Notes: generated from the sequence alone by a model not told the origin. A stretch of 64,000 bases of DNA from Aporrectodea caliginosa (GCA_020284085.1 JACEVL010000807.1:163501-227500), one strand, 5' to 3'; positions 35,096 to 48,400 are shown, counted from the stretch's first letter. Numbers and translations are program-made.

Positions 35096-36006
35096 CTTCT
35101 GCGACAGCCAAATCTTGATGAGTGCTTTGTCTTCCTGTCTCCATAGTCTTTGAGGGTGGTGGCGATGATGTCACATCAAAGATGGCCGACCGGAAAAACC
35201 AAGCTCTGTGCAAAACCGCGTACCGATTATGCTTAATTAATCTAAACAACACGCTGACCACATTCTAATGATGACGTCAGAAATTGAAGTTCTGTTGGAG
35301 ATATTTTGCCGGTGGTTTTAAACGTTTTCTGGCGTGCAGTAATTGTGGAGCACGTGTGGCTTCTACCATTTCCACTGTTAGTTTGGAACAAGCCTTGTAG
35401 CGTCTTATTTTTCATGACACAAGAAAAATATTTTGACGTAACGTTATTGAAACTGGACTTTAAAATTTTCCATAGCTTTAAATAGTTTCTTCATGATGTT
35501 TTAATAGAAGGTTGTGCCAAAGTAAAATATCGTGACGTTATCATTACTTCCAAGATTTGTGGAACTTTGCCACAAAATTTTGTATGCTTTTTATATCAGA
35601 TCCGGTTTAGCTGCTTATTTGTTAAAGAAAGACTTGATACTACTTTAATTTGGACGTATTGACAATAATTACCGCAGTCATGATTTTGTCCAATAGTAGC
35701 CTACTTACAAAACGCTGTCTGCAAAAATATGCCTAAAAGCTGCTGATAGGCTATCGAGTAGTATCGACAGCCTTTATCGTTTTCACATGAACCCATGCAG
35801 CAGAGGCAAATTTAGAGTTAGAGCTGTGGGAGATTTCTAATGTTAGGAAAGAATTATCACTCCGTCACCTATTTATGCCTATATTGTTATCGTACATTTA
35901 TGTAGCGCCACTCGGAGCTTCAGAGGCGCTCCAGACCCAAGTCAGTGCTGTCATTAAAAAATAAGATAGTCATCAGGCGTTTCCGAAACAGGGGAAGGGG
36001 AAGGCT

Positions 36007-36162
36007 CAGCGGAGGCGCCAGGATTTCAGGTTTGGGATAAAGCTCCAGGCCCTTCCCTTTTGTTCCATCCTCCCTATGATTTGCAGTGATTTCCCACGTT
36101 TTTGAGGGCTGAGCCGCAGTTAGGGGGCTAAGTCCCCCCTATCCCCCCTGTCGCCGCCACTG
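36007..36162. mobile_element. hAT-like MITE (family A, copy 3), 156 bp
   Basis: Termini CAGCGGAGGCGCCAGG and GTCGCCGCCACTG, with perfect 8-bp duplication ggaaggct (35999-36006, 36163-36170). The paralogous position near 38630 is an empty site with a single 'ggaaggct'. Confidence 0.9.
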
Positions 36163-36552
36163 GGAAGGCTGAGGAGCTCAAGCCGCAGTTTCTGAGGAAG
36201 CTGGTTCCAGCTGGAGGGGCCGACATAAGCATAGCTCATGGATATATTATGTAAGGACTATATCCTCTGCAATGCAGAGCAGCGTCAAAGTATACCTTAT
36301 GGGTAGAATCCTGTTACCTTCTGCACCCATTTTTTAGCTATGAGCCATGAAAGCGACTGCCAAAAGCTGATGTCCTTGTGAGAGCTTTACCGAACATGCT
36401 GCTTTTTATTAACAAGTTTTTCTCATGTATACAGTATTCGCGACAACGCCAACTTTCACTTCACGTAAAGGCCTACACAAATGCGTACCAAGCACGCGGC
36501 TATAAATCAAATGTAAGAACTTCTAACGCGTCACCGTCATAATGCTCTAGGC

Positions 36553-36756
36553 CAGTGGTTTCCAAACTTTTTGCGCCCTTACTTTTTCTAGGCATAGCTC
36601 ACAAGCGCAAGTATTTGTGAAGTAAAGCCTATTGAAATTTAAGCAAAATAACAGGCAGACTATTCCAACGATATTTTCAGAACGCTCTCGCGGGCCCCCG
36701 CCAAATTCTTCGCCAAATCATCCCTTGGTCCGCGGACCACAGTTTGAAAACCTCTG
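36553..36756. mobile_element. hAT-like MITE, 204 bp
   Basis: Termini CAGTGGTTTCCAAAC and GTTTGAAAACCTCTG (imperfect inverted repeat), with perfect duplication ctctaggc (36545-36552, 36757-36764). It is absent from the paralogous position in unit 2. Confidence 0.88.
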
Positions 36757-37392
36757 CTCTAGGCATCAGTCGATGCCGCTACTAGGCAAAATCGGTGTGC
36801 AAGGCAAATATTCCAGGGTGAGTCCGGTCGTAAGCCAAGAAGGAATTCTGAGAAGGCTCGTGTCCAGGAACGGATGAGGTTTCTAGACGAGATCAAATAG
36901 CCAAAACAGATCTCTTAGAGCGAACGCTTGCCATTCTAAAACTGTCTTAAAACGCATTTGTTTAGATCTGTCAGATGGCTAATGTGTGCAACGCTTTGTC
37001 GGGTACCTAAAATGCGCTGTATAAAGTTCCTAGATACATGCAAGAGAGTCGCAGACTCTGGCCAGCAACACAAAAATCGCGCCTGCGGAGAGCTGTCCTT
37101 GTCCATGGAGCAATCAAGAGTAAGTCGCTTATAAATAACAGATGCAAAACTTGTGAGGTATTAGTATGCCTATGCAGTAACATTAACAGACTCAACTGTG
37201 CCAATGGCTGTAATTTTCAATGTGTTTGATCATTTTTGCGGGCTTTACAACATCTCTCTGTCGAGGTATAGAAATAGTTCTATGTGTCATGGTGCATCTA
37301 ATAAAAGTGTTTCAAATAGCCGTGCTGCTGATGCCATAGTTTCATACTACGAGAACGAGGAACAATAGCCTACATTTAAGAGATTGAATGTT

Positions 37393-37433
37393 TGATAAAA
37401 TGATATGCTATAATATAGCATATCATTTTATCA
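37393..37433. repeat. Perfect 20-bp palindrome, one-base centre
   Basis: Arms 37393-37412 and 37414-37433 are exact reverse complements. It lies between the two duplication units and may be a minimal foldback or cruciform-prone site. Confidence 0.9.
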
Positions 37434-37654
37434 CTGTTGCCACATACTATGTGGCATCAGCGCTATAAAATGGTCATTGGTCATACAACAATTATTGTAG
37501 CCAAGACGAAAATATGTTTAACATCTTTTACGTTATTTGATAATTATCGGCAGAGGTCATCGTGTGAAGCTTTTGCGTGCCACCCATTTTATTACACCGT
37601 TTATATGTCGGAACAATTAAATAGCGTTGTTGTTCCTCTAAAAGGCGATGACGG

Positions 37655-37735
37655 TAATGACGTCATCTGTGACGGATGATTCGATGCTGGTTTCGGCGCA
37701 GGCGGCTTCAACGTGGGTTCAGCGTCGGATTTTGA
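37655..37735 (+). pseudogene. Broken copy of the PH gene 3' coding end
   Basis: Aligns with the last 27 or so codons of the 34001 exon (VMCDGGFDAG… versus VICDG-stop-FDAGFGAGG). An in-frame TGA after the Gly and a changed end (…DFESRR) replace the normal terminus. No upstream coding part is present, so it is a duplicated fragment and not a second gene. Confidence 0.75.
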
Positions 37736-38970
37736 GAGCAGACGACAAAGAGTGACGACCCTGATTGTATGAAAAGGAACGACAGAACATCCAATCAAAC
37801 AGCAGGAAACTGGGTCAAGGCATACGCCGGTTATTGGCTACTTGCTGTTTAATGACACTGTGTCATAACAAAGATGATTAGCGTCGCCCTCCTCCTTTAT
37901 ACAGGTTGGGACTGGCAATACGGGAATTCGGACCATGGCGGAGTTCTGTATGCACCGGCGCATGCGCCATGGTGCCAAATTAGACTGGGAACCATAGCAA
38001 CAAATTGTTAAAGTTAACCAATGCAGAAATAGTACTCCTGTAGCTGTTGCCATTGTGTTGCAATCCAACCAATCACAATTAACGATGACTATTTGATCCA
38101 GTTTCCGACTGCAACAGCCAAATCTTCACGAGTTCTTTTGTCTTCCTGTCTCCATAGTCTTTGAGGTGGTGGCGATGATGTCACATCAAAGATGGCCGAC
38201 CGGAAATAACCCATCTCGGTGTAAAATTGCATACTGATTATGCTTCAAATCGCTGACCACATTCTACGATGACATCAGAAGTTGGAGTTTTGTTTGAGAT
38301 ATTTTCCCTGTCTGCAAAAATATGCCTAAATCTGCTGATATCGACGGCCTTTATCGTTTTCAGATGAGCCCATACAACAGAGGCAAATTTAGGTTTAGCG
38401 TTAGAGGTTTGGGAGATTTCTAATTTGGTTAGACAAGATATGTTATCCCTTCGTCACCTATTTAGGCCTTAATTTTTATTATAATTGAAAATTTATATAG
38501 CACCTAATTTGTATTATAATTGAACATTTATTATATAGCACCACTCAGACAATCGGAGGCGATCCCGAACCCAAGTCAGTGCTGTCACAAAATATTTAGT
38601 CTTCAGACGTTTCCGAAGCAGGGGAAGAGGAAGGCTGAGGAGGTCAGTTTCTGCGGAAGATGGTTCCATCTAGAGGGGCCGACATAAGCAAAGCTTCTGG
38701 ATACAAATTATATAAGGACTATCCTATGCTATGAAGAGCAGCGTCCAAATGTCCCGGCTGGGGAGAATCCTCTGTTACCCTCTTCCCTCTTCCCCCATTA
38801 GCTACGAGCCATAAAAGCAACTGCCAGAAGCTGACCCAATTGTAAGAGCTTTAAGTTTTTACCCAACATACCACTTTTTATAAACATGTTTTTCTCATAG
38901 TAGGCCTATTCGTGACATCGCCAACTTTCACTATTACGTGCACAAATGCGTACCACGCACGCAGCTATAA

Positions 38971-39429
38971 GGGGCCGTCCATAAATGACGTCACGCAATT
39001 TTGGCCGATTTTAACCCCCCCTCCCCCCTCGTCACACTTCGTCACAAAAGTTACACCCCTCTGAAAATGACGTCACAAAGCTCTGACCCCCTAAAACCAA
39101 ATTTCTATGGTAAAGCAAAATGCTCCTTCATGGAACAAATAGGGAAAGCATGAATATTTTAAAATCTAACGGTGACAAAATATTGAAATAATTTAGAAAA
39201 TTATTAATAATGGTGCCCATATACATTAAAATAATTAAAAAAATAATTAAAATTTAATCCTCATAATTAGTGCTGTTATTAATAAAATGAAATTGTTGTT
39301 AATTGTTAAATTTAATAACAGACCTGGTGTGACGTCACACTTCTCAGACCCCCACCCCCATGTCACACATCGTCACAAATTTCCGACCCCCTACCCCCTA
39401 GGTGCGTGACGTCATTTATGGACGGCCCC
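38971..39429. mobile_element. Harbinger-like MITE, 459 bp
   Basis: Ends GGGGCCGTCCATAAATGACG and CGTCATTTATGGACGGCCCC are inverted. The flanking TAA (38968-38970, 39430-39432) fits the 3-bp TWA duplication of PIF/Harbinger. The empty paralogous site in unit 1 reads 'ctataaatcaaatg' near 36500. Confidence 0.85.
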
Positions 39430-39463
39430 TAAATCAAATCTAAGAATTTTCAGGCATTGTCGC

Positions 39464-39800
39464 CAGTGGCGGCACTACACCAGGGCATGCCAGGGCAAAT
39501 GCCCTGGTAAAAAAGCCTTTGCCCTAGTCGTTGCCCTGCCAAATTTTTGGCTCCAAAATTTTGCTATACAGCTTTGTAGCATGATACACGATACACAACT
39601 GCAGGTCCACAGACGTGTGTATGTGTGGTCTATCAGTCACCGACACATGTGTCGGAATATTTGAACCACAGTAGAAGCGAACACTCAGTTGTTTGTACAT
39701 GGAGACACGCTCGATATACGGCCAGTGAGTGATGATTCTTCCATTGAGGCATGCATCCACTCTGCTCCAGCGTGTCTCTGTCTGTCTGTCTCTGTCTCTG

Positions 39801-39833
<33 letters not shown>

Positions 39834-39834
39834 G

Positions 39835-39868
<34 letters not shown>

Positions 39869-41170
39869 CATACATATATAATATAATATATGTATTATTA
39901 TATATATATCGCTGTCTCTGTCGCCTGTCTCCTACAGTGTCTCTGTACAAGCCATGGTACTGTATATTCATTCGTTTACCGTACTTTTAAATATAATCAT
40001 CATCATCATCATCAGGATCCATGGGCCAAAGGCCCGTAAGTGTCCAACGCTTGCATCATATCCATGGGCCGAGGCCAGTTGGAGTCCAATGTTTGCATTG
40101 GATTTCATATGTAGACGAAAATTATCATCATCAGCCTTGAATCCCTTGAAACGTATGTACACATTGTACAGTTCTGGCATTCAGAAACGAGCAGAGGAAA
40201 GTCTAAAATTGAGACTCCTCTTGTCGGTACTCCTTCCATCAATTTGTTCTTTAAGATGCAAACCTCAGATGCTGATATTCCGTCAGCTGCAGATGTTTGT
40301 GGAGAATGCAGATACAGCGGAGGAAGAAGCCGATAGGCCCGATAGGCTAGCTATAGTTCACTTTGCTCCGATGTGCCGACAACTTCCAAGTAGAAAATAG
40401 ACGTCATTAGAGGTGAGGAAATTGACATTACTTGCAGTTCCACTGCTACCTCAGACTGAGATTTATTTAAGCTGGGCCGATCTTTCGCTATACTGATCGG
40501 GTACACTTTTCTTCCGCTATCGCATCCGCTTCCTTTAATTAAGAGCATGACTGTATCTCAGGACCCATGTCATCCTAGTAGTCCGTTTGAAGAAGATGGA
40601 AGCGGGAGGCCTATTGTCAGTAGCAAACACCAGGGTGAGAATTGCCGGGGGAGGTTAAGGGTTCAACCCCTTTGTCTTTCTTAGGATCCCACAATAAAGT
40701 CTACATTTCACACGCAAACTGCACATAAATCAACGTCTAACCCCCTAGGCTTAATTGCATCTCATATGACACGAGTTACTTGAGCAAATGCGTAAACAGT
40801 ACCTGAATCAATGGCTCTATTTGTTGAACTTTTTGCTTTTGAAAACTGTTGTGCATGCTACCCAAAGAGTATTTTTAGTAATGCCTTACTAAGTTCACTG
40901 AGATGTTAAAATTTGCTTTACAAATGTGAAAAAGCGTTCAGCTTCAGAGGGCTTTGCCCACCTGAGCCTCTGACCTGACAAGTATAATAGTAGGCCTACA
41001 GAGGGCCGACTTTTGGCGAGCACGGTAGCGCGAAATTAAATGGTTACCATGCATATGGTCACCATATAAGCTCGCGCTACCAGGCTTGCCATAAATCACC
41101 TCTGCACTGGTAACTTGTATGAGTGCCCTGGCTATGCCCTGGTTACAAAAAGTGTCTGGCGCCGCCACTG
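39464..41170 (+). mobile_element. 1.7-kb hAT-like element, copy 1
   Basis: Starts CAGTGGCGGCACTACACC and ends TCTGGCGCCGCCACTG, with perfect 8-bp duplication attgtcgc (39456-39463, 41171-41178). Almost identical over its length to the inverted copy at 52208-53915; the main difference is in the CT/GT microsatellite. The ORFs inside (up to 148 codons) do not resemble a transposase, so it is non-autonomous. Confidence 0.93.
39770..39910. repeat. (CTGT/CT)n and (TA)n inside hAT copy 1
   Basis: Compound microsatellite; the equivalent in copy 2 is at about 53465-53605 with different repeat numbers. Confidence 0.9.
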
Positions 41171-41565
41171 ATTGTCGCTACTAAGCATATTCGTGCAAGC
41201 CAAGTATTCCAGAGTGATTGCGGTCGTAAGACAAGAAGGAATTCTGAGAAGACATGTAAATAGCATACATAGGAAATGAGTCCAGGAAAAGCTGATGTTT
41301 TTAGTCTCGATCAAAAGACCAGAACAGACCTCGTAGACTGAAAGTTTGCAATTCTAAAACTGTCTTAAAGCGTACTTGTTTGGATCAGTCAGATGGTCAT
41401 CTGTGCAGCGCTTTGTGACTCACAAATTGTGAGGCACTTAAAGACGCTATGTTAAGTACCTAGGTATACAGTCATAAGCCCACAAGAGAGTCGCAAACTC
41501 TGACCAGCAACTGAAGAGACGCGCCTGTGGAGAGGTGTCCTTGTCCACGGAGCAGTAAGAGTTTG

Positions 41566-41750
41566 TATGTATGTATGTATGTATATATGTATGTATGTGT
41601 GTATGTGTGTATGTGTGTATGTATGTATGTATGTATGTATCTATGTATCTATGTATGTATGTATGTATGTATGCATGTATGTATGTATGTGTGTATGTGT
41701 GTATGCATGTATGTATGTACGTATGCATGTATGTATGTATGTATATTCGT
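41566..41750. repeat. (GTAT)n microsatellite
   Basis: Array with GTGT and CTAT variants directly after duplication unit 2. Confidence 0.95.
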
Positions 41751-42229
41751 TTATTTAAAAAAAGAGGCCAAACATTTTACGTAAGTCGGTTTTAATAGAT
41801 GGAGAGGAATTTCAGTTGGAATGGTGCTCGTATAGCCTATTCATTCATTCATACCGATAATTTATATAGCGCCCCTTCAAGGAACCTACTCAGAGGCTAT
41901 GGTGAATATGCCTGGCCAATGTCAGAAGCCTTCAGAAGGCTACGAATTGTAGTGGCCTGAATATAGGTCTAAGCTTCTTCATCTAAGTTGACCCTCTTGA
42001 CGCCCAGGGCTTCCCGCAGCGACTCGAATGAGCTGGTCGCAGTACAGGCCCTACACTTTAGGAAGAAGACCAGAAGACTGAGCGGCACTCATAGGTATAT
42101 GAAGTGTTAGCGACTTCATTTTTTTAGCCTTGGTATATGAGGGCGGGTGGCCAGTCTTCTACATCGCCAACTCGTCTTCCCACCGACAGTGTACGGTCAG
42201 TGTACTCATTATAGCTGAGTTGTCTATAG

Positions 42230-42345
42230 GGGCTGGGGTGGAGCAGGAATGTCGAAATAAACATCTGCCCGGGCGGGGATTTGAACCCCAGATCTCTCGG
42301 CTGGCGGTCCAGCACGCTAACCAGACCAGACTAGAGCGCACCCCT
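42230..42345 (-). mobile_element. tRNA-derived SINE head, minus strand
   Basis: In minus sense 'ctggttagcgtgctgg' (A-box) and 'ggggttcaaatcccc' (B-box within a perfect T-arm) are placed as in a tRNA. The sequence extends beyond the tRNA-like part without a closed acceptor stem, so a SINE is favoured over a functional tRNA. Confidence 0.5.
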
Positions 42346-43034
42346 CTTTATACTTTACGAAAAGCACTACAGTATGCAGAAGGCATACATGGGTTGACGC
42401 TCACAAACACAACCGTTACAGTCGTATCATCCAATCATTTTTAGGCCCTATCTAACGGTAACCCAACTCAAACTTTGGGGTCAAACGCTGACGATGTATA
42501 GAATATAGAATCTTCGTTTATTCATAACACATTGTCAGAACGCAATGCGATTACAGGAAAAACAAAAAATAAATAAAAATGTGTAGGCGTTGGCTATTCC
42601 GTTTAAAGTTTGGTCCAGGATATTATTGGCTATTATTTTATGTCAAACTAGGGTCTTAGGATTAATAGATGTCCTTGTAGAGCAGCCTAGGAATAAAGTT
42701 TTTGGTGTCCTTAGTATGTAGCCGCCTAAACATAGGCCAATAGGCTTCAGTTGTTCATACAAGACAATGGCATACATACATTGTCTATGTTAAGGTAAAC
42801 CTACAATTGTCGAAGACTTAGATGCCCGATACAATGCACAGCGTATAGACCTAAGCATAATGACTCACTCGAACGTTTCTGCATTTATCTTTCTCGTTTG
42901 TAGTTTTTGCGTTTGCACACATGCATAAACATTGTGGTATTTTGATTTGGTTAGCTACTGGTGGGTGTAGGCCTAAGTCAAGGCGCATCGGTGCGTGACG
43001 GCTCGAGAACCACTCGTGAGTCGTGACCTATTTG

Positions 43035-43255
43035 TGGGACACGGTAGCCGATTGGTTAGAACGCAAGCCATGAAACGCCGAGAGTATAATTATACGGTTA
43101 ATGTGTCGGGGCTTTGAGCAAGTCCTTCACTCACAATTGCAATACTCAGTGCAATCGATTGATGCTTTGCCACTAGACAGTGGTACTTAATAAATGTATA
43201 ATAATAATATAAAAAATTAAATAATAACAATAATAATAACAATAATAACAATAAT
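43035..43255 (+). mobile_element. tRNA-derived SINE with (ATAA)n tail
   Basis: 'cggtagccgattggttagaacgc' head, then 'gagcaagtccttcactcac' and 'cagtgcaatcgattg', ending in a tail of TAA units. Same family as 20105 and 62912. Confidence 0.65.
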
Positions 43256-43798
43256 GCAGTGGCATTCAGAGGCACTTTTGATCAGCACGATGGGGACGAG
43301 AACCTTTGACACAGTAGTTTAATTTCTTAGAGCCTGAGGGATCTTTTCTACCTCTGGCGAAAAATAATAATAATAATAATAATAGCATGCAGCGCTTTAA
43401 CGCCGCGGCCTTTAGGGGCTCCTTTATGCAACACGATGGAGACGAGAACCCGTAAAACACAATTATGCTTAGTTTCTTAGAGCCTGAGGGATTCTTTCTA
43501 CCTCGGGCGATAAAAAATAAATAATAATAATAATAATAAACAATAGCAATAATAAGAAACAATAATTGCAACAGTAACAATAACAAGAATAGCAATAGAG
43601 CTCTGAATCTCGGGCTAGCAGAATCCGTACACTGGGACTTCAAATGGCATGGCATCCATTTTCAAAGGGACAGCGGTGCAGGATCTCACTCGATTGAAAA
43701 TTGAGCAGGGTCGAGGGCACACGGTAGCTATAACAAAATGTCTATAATTATTATATACACAAGTCTCCCCGCCTCTGTCCTCCTCTCCCCCTCCCTCC

Positions 43799-44204
<406 letters not shown>

Positions 44205-44209
44205 GGTTT

Positions 44210-45050
44210 CTGGCAAACTTCCTGGTTTTAGGAATTCTGAGATCGCGGTATAGAGACTTGGGTGTCTGCATATAACCGCGATTCTGAAAGTGCAACCTGG
44301 GGTTCTGTTGTCGTGTTAACAGGGGCTGATTTTACAATCTACTGCCTTTAGGTCAAGTTTTTTGCCGCCTATAATATTTATGTTCCATAGTTTTAACTGT
44401 AACTAATATCAGTGCATTTATATTTATTTACACTCAGTTTTAAATTAAATTTAATGTTCATTTTTTTAAGTTTTGCTGCTGTGCATTTTATAGCGAATGT
44501 GACTCCCCATGCTATGGCCTTGCTTGTTGTACAGTAAATCCACCGCTGCGCGGTAAGAAAGAGGCCTGTGGTTAGGTAGATACATGTAGGCTGCCCTTCC
44601 CTAATTTAGCTCCACCCGTATATTTTGACATTCAAATTTCGATCTCAGGATTCTTTCCAATGTTCAAATCTTACGTTAAAAAATCGTTTCGAAAAGTCAT
44701 GATGAGATTAGCAGCCAAGTGTAAGGATAGACCAGTTTCCAACCAATATACAGCTTTTTCTCAAATCTATAGTTTAGAAATATTGGCTTTACTACGATCA
44801 ATACATTACATCAAATACACTTAGGCCTACCAATGTCTGTGTATCACTTCTTTAAAGGTCTGTAGACTGTAGGTTCGCATAACTTTCATTTCTTCTATAG
44901 CTAAAACTATCAACGCATCGAGGTCAATAAATTTGGAGAAGAGAGCGTTTAAAATACTTCCTGGTTTAGAACTTCCTGCTTGCTTCAAAAACACAACCAA
45001 ATGGCGTTTCGTTAGCCAGGTGTTGGCAGGCGTGAATTCAGCCTATAGGT
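44210..45050. other. Upstream flank of the BRICHOS gene
   Basis: No gene or recognisable element. Probably 5' regulatory sequence of the gene starting near 45.1 kb. Confidence 0.4.
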
Positions 45051-45054
45051 CTAT

Positions 45055-45062
45055 TATATAAG
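45055..45062 (+). promoter_or_regulatory. Candidate TATA box of the BRICHOS gene
   Basis: TATATAAG lies 286 bases upstream of the start codon, followed by a GC-richer stretch. Transcription would start near 45085-45095, giving a 5' UTR of about 250 nt. This rests on motif and position only. Confidence 0.4.
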
Positions 45063-45340
45063 CCTACGCGGCGTTCTGGATCGATAACACTCGCCGCGGT
45101 TCAGCCAGCCAGCAGCGTGTCCAATTCTATTCGTTGCACTCGCAATAATAAGGCACGCCGAACCAGTTGCGTTGCACAGGCCTTCTTGAAAGCGACGATA
45201 CCTGACTTTCGCGTTGCAGAAGGTATTGCGTAGCTCTGTAAGAGAAGACTGCGTGGTCGTTCTTGCGCCACTGTCGCTGTGGTTGGGAGAGTAGTGTTTT
45301 GCGGAATATTTCTGTATCGGTACTCAGTCTACCACTGAAC

Positions 45341-45406
45341 ATGCCGACTCTTTACACCGTCGATGAGAAGAAGATGATGGGCGACATACCTGTCGTTGTC
45401 ACACAG
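45341..45406 (+). CDS. BRICHOS gene exon 1
   Basis: Encodes MPTLYTVDEKKMMGDIPVVV plus TQ, the cytosolic N-terminus; donor acag|gtaaaa, phase 0. Confidence 0.85.
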
Positions 45407-48400
45407 GTAAAACAAACGGTTTTTTGGGTTTGCATGCATTTGTTTATGTATGTATGTAGGTACAGTGTATGTGTGGATGGATGGATGGATTGGATGGATG
45501 GATGGATGGATGTAGGCCTATGTATGCATGTATGCATGTATGCATGTATGGATGAATGTATGTATGTATGTATGTATGTATGTATGTATGTATGTATGTA
45601 TGTATGTATGTATGGACGGATGGATGAATGCTTGTACGTATGTATGTATGCATGTATTTATGTATGTACATGTACGTATGTATTGATGGGTGGATGGATA
45701 TATGTATGTATAGTTGTTTGTATGTAGGTATTTAGTGATTGCTGAAATCGTCGTGAATTTCAGGCTATGCAATGCCTTATTAATGAGCTATAGCTACTAT
45801 GCTACATGCTTCACAAGTAGGCTTTGCAACTGAATACCTGCTGCATAATGCATGGACCTACTACTGCATTGAACGTGATTTGCGTAATTAACGCTCGTGA
45901 CGTGACTCTATTAGAGTCACAAAGGTTCATGTTTCAAGGTAAAACGGTGCTTTGCGCCTATAAGGAATTTCTCAGTATATCGTGGCATCGTACTGATGAA
46001 GGAGGAAGAGTCAGTTGAGCTGTAAAACGACGGAATCACTCCAACTATAACACGACTTTGTAGCCTCACAACTTGCGCTGATAGTCATTTAGGAGTCAAA
46101 GAAGGGTGACGGCAAGGGTATGAGACAAAATGGCGTCATATTTCACGGACGTTTGCCCAATCAAGTACTTGCCTTAATGAAGAAGCTACTCCTTATCCAA
46201 TTACCCATATCTACTCATTCTTCTTCCTCGTATTTTCTTGTTCTTGTTCCTGTTCTCATCCTCCCCTCTTCCTCTCTGGTCCTCCTCGTACTCTTTCTTC
46301 TAGCCATTCTTCTTCCTCCTCTTCTTCCTTCCTTCTTCTTCTTCTTTTTCTTTTCTTCTTCTTCTTCTTCCTCTTCTGTCTTTCTTCCTTCTTCTTTTTC
46401 TTTTCCTCCTCCTTCCCTTCCTCCTCCTTCCCCTCTTTCTCCTCCTCCTCCTCCTCTTTCTTCTTCTTCGCATTCTACTTTTTGGGTTTCTTCTTCCTGG
46501 TGTCTTTTTCTTCGTCTCTTTCTTCCTGTCTCTTCTTTATTTCTTCTTCTTCTTTTTCTTCCACCTTTTCTTCTTCTTCGTCTTCTTCGTCTTCTTTCTC
46601 TTCTCCTACTTCCTCTTCTCTTCCTAGAGGGTTTTACGGGTTCAAACCATGCACCTCAAAAAAATTGCGGAAATTTTTTCTATGCAATTATATGCGAAAT
46701 ACAAAAAACTGAACTTTTTCGACCATTTCCATGGAACCCCCCCGAAAACTTAAAACCCCATCCGAAATTTTTATGGCTACGACCCTGCTTTCCACCTTAG
46801 TACCACGCAGTCTGACTCCCTCGGATTCTGACCAAACACCATGGCTGATTTAATAAAGCCCCGTGAATAAGCTTCTCTCTAACGCAACGTTTTGTGGCTT
46901 TGATCAATTCGGTGATTTTTTTTATTTTTTTTATTTACTCAACTCAGATCGATTGATTTAACTTCTCTGAGACTACTGGCGGTGTATCAGCGAAACAATG
47001 TACGACTGTGTATGCATTTGACTATTTATTTAGCGCCATATCATCATCATCCCCACCACCATCACCGTGATAATCATCATTATTATCATTGTTATCATTG
47101 CATCTCGACTTTTTAAAGCGCATTTTAGGAACCCCTCAAAAGCGTGATTAATATCACCACCACGTCCATCATCAACATCATCATCATCATCATGATCATG
47201 ATCCTCATCATCATCATCATCATTTCTAGAGATTTATATAGCGCCCTTTCAAGAAATCTACTCAGGAGGATCATCATCATCATCGTCGTCGTCGTCATAT
47301 CACCACCACCACCACCATCATCATCATCACCATTGTGATCACCGATTTTTGCTCACACCAACACTCGCAAATTCTTTATTAAGATAACTGGTCCTACTGT
47401 TTGGAACAATCTTCCTGCCGACATCCTTAGCGCGTCTCATCTCCTCCTATTTAAAAAACTTCTGCGTGCCCACCTACTAACTTTAAATATATAACTGCTT
47501 TTAATATTTTGTTTGTTTATTAAAGAAATTTTCAGCATTAAACAATACTAGTTATGTTATCATTTCAGTTGTTACTTAATTCACTCCCAATCCTGAACAT
47601 TATGTTATCAACCTCCACCTAACAGCGCTGGTACATAGTTGGCCCTGCTTAGCGGGACTCTGGTCCCTTTAGGTCCTCCTTTTGTACCCCAACTTAGTAT
47701 TATTTGAAATATTATGATGAAGTGTTACTGTACTTTTTTGGGAGCAATAAAAAACCTATGTTAGTTTATGTTATGTTATTGTTATCATCATGCAGTCCTA
47801 CGTAGCCATACACTAGTCCTAATAGCGCTGTGACCTAGTTTTTCGGAACCCGTTGGTGCGTGAAGAGCCAGGCTCCAACGAGCACCGGCTTTTGCATTAT
47901 TTACGAAAACATGGCTAAGGAATATTGCGCAGTTTGAGCCAACCACGGCAGAAGTAACAGGTAATTCTGGTCCTCGGTCACAGATCAAGACTTGCGTTCC
48001 CCTCCTCCATACACAGTCTCCTCGTCAACACTGCTCTTAAGGGCCGGACTATTGTTACCTGTTTCATACAAACAGCGCCAATAGAACGGCAACAATCGAT
48101 ATTGTGTTAGCGACCAAGACCCACAGTGGACGGTTTATGGGAGACTCGAACCAGTATGAGATATAAAAATGGGGTGGTGTGCCGCGAAGATTATTAACCA
48201 AATGGGGTGAGCGGAATTTTTATACCTGAAGAGTCACACAATGGCCGACTTATGGGTGGCTTGATCCAGCAGCACGATTCGCATTAAAACCAGGGTGTGG
48301 TGTCACGCACAATACGATTAGCCTCATTTTATTATATCGGATTAGCTATTAGCTGAATTTCAAAACTTATGAGTCACACAATGGCCGTAGATCGCAGTGA

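Larger units (their letters stand above)
34297..37117. repeat. Tandem duplication, unit 1
   Basis: It begins in the PH gene last exon ('tatgacgtcatgtgtgac') and runs to 'ccatggagcaatcaagag'. It is collinear with 37655-41558. It contains private MITEs at 36007 and 36553 and an expanded local repeat at 34650-35090. Confidence 0.8.
37655..41558. repeat. Tandem duplication, unit 2
   Basis: Diverged copy of unit 1, with private insertions of a Harbinger-like MITE (38971) and a 1.7-kb hAT element (39464). Without these it is about 1.7 kb; it lacks part of unit 1. Confidence 0.8.

Noticed and set aside
39954..40400. 148-codon ORF in hAT copy 1 (and identical one in copy 2)
   Set aside because: No transposase motif; it crosses ATC repeats, and its identity in both copies reflects recent transposition, not selection.
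42230..42345. Functional tRNA gene on the minus strand
   Set aside because: T-arm and A-box are good, but the acceptor stem does not pair and flanking SINE-like sequence continues.
46120..46800. 226-codon Ser/Pro/Leu-rich ORF
   Set aside because: Produced by the polypyrimidine tract inside BRICHOS intron 1.
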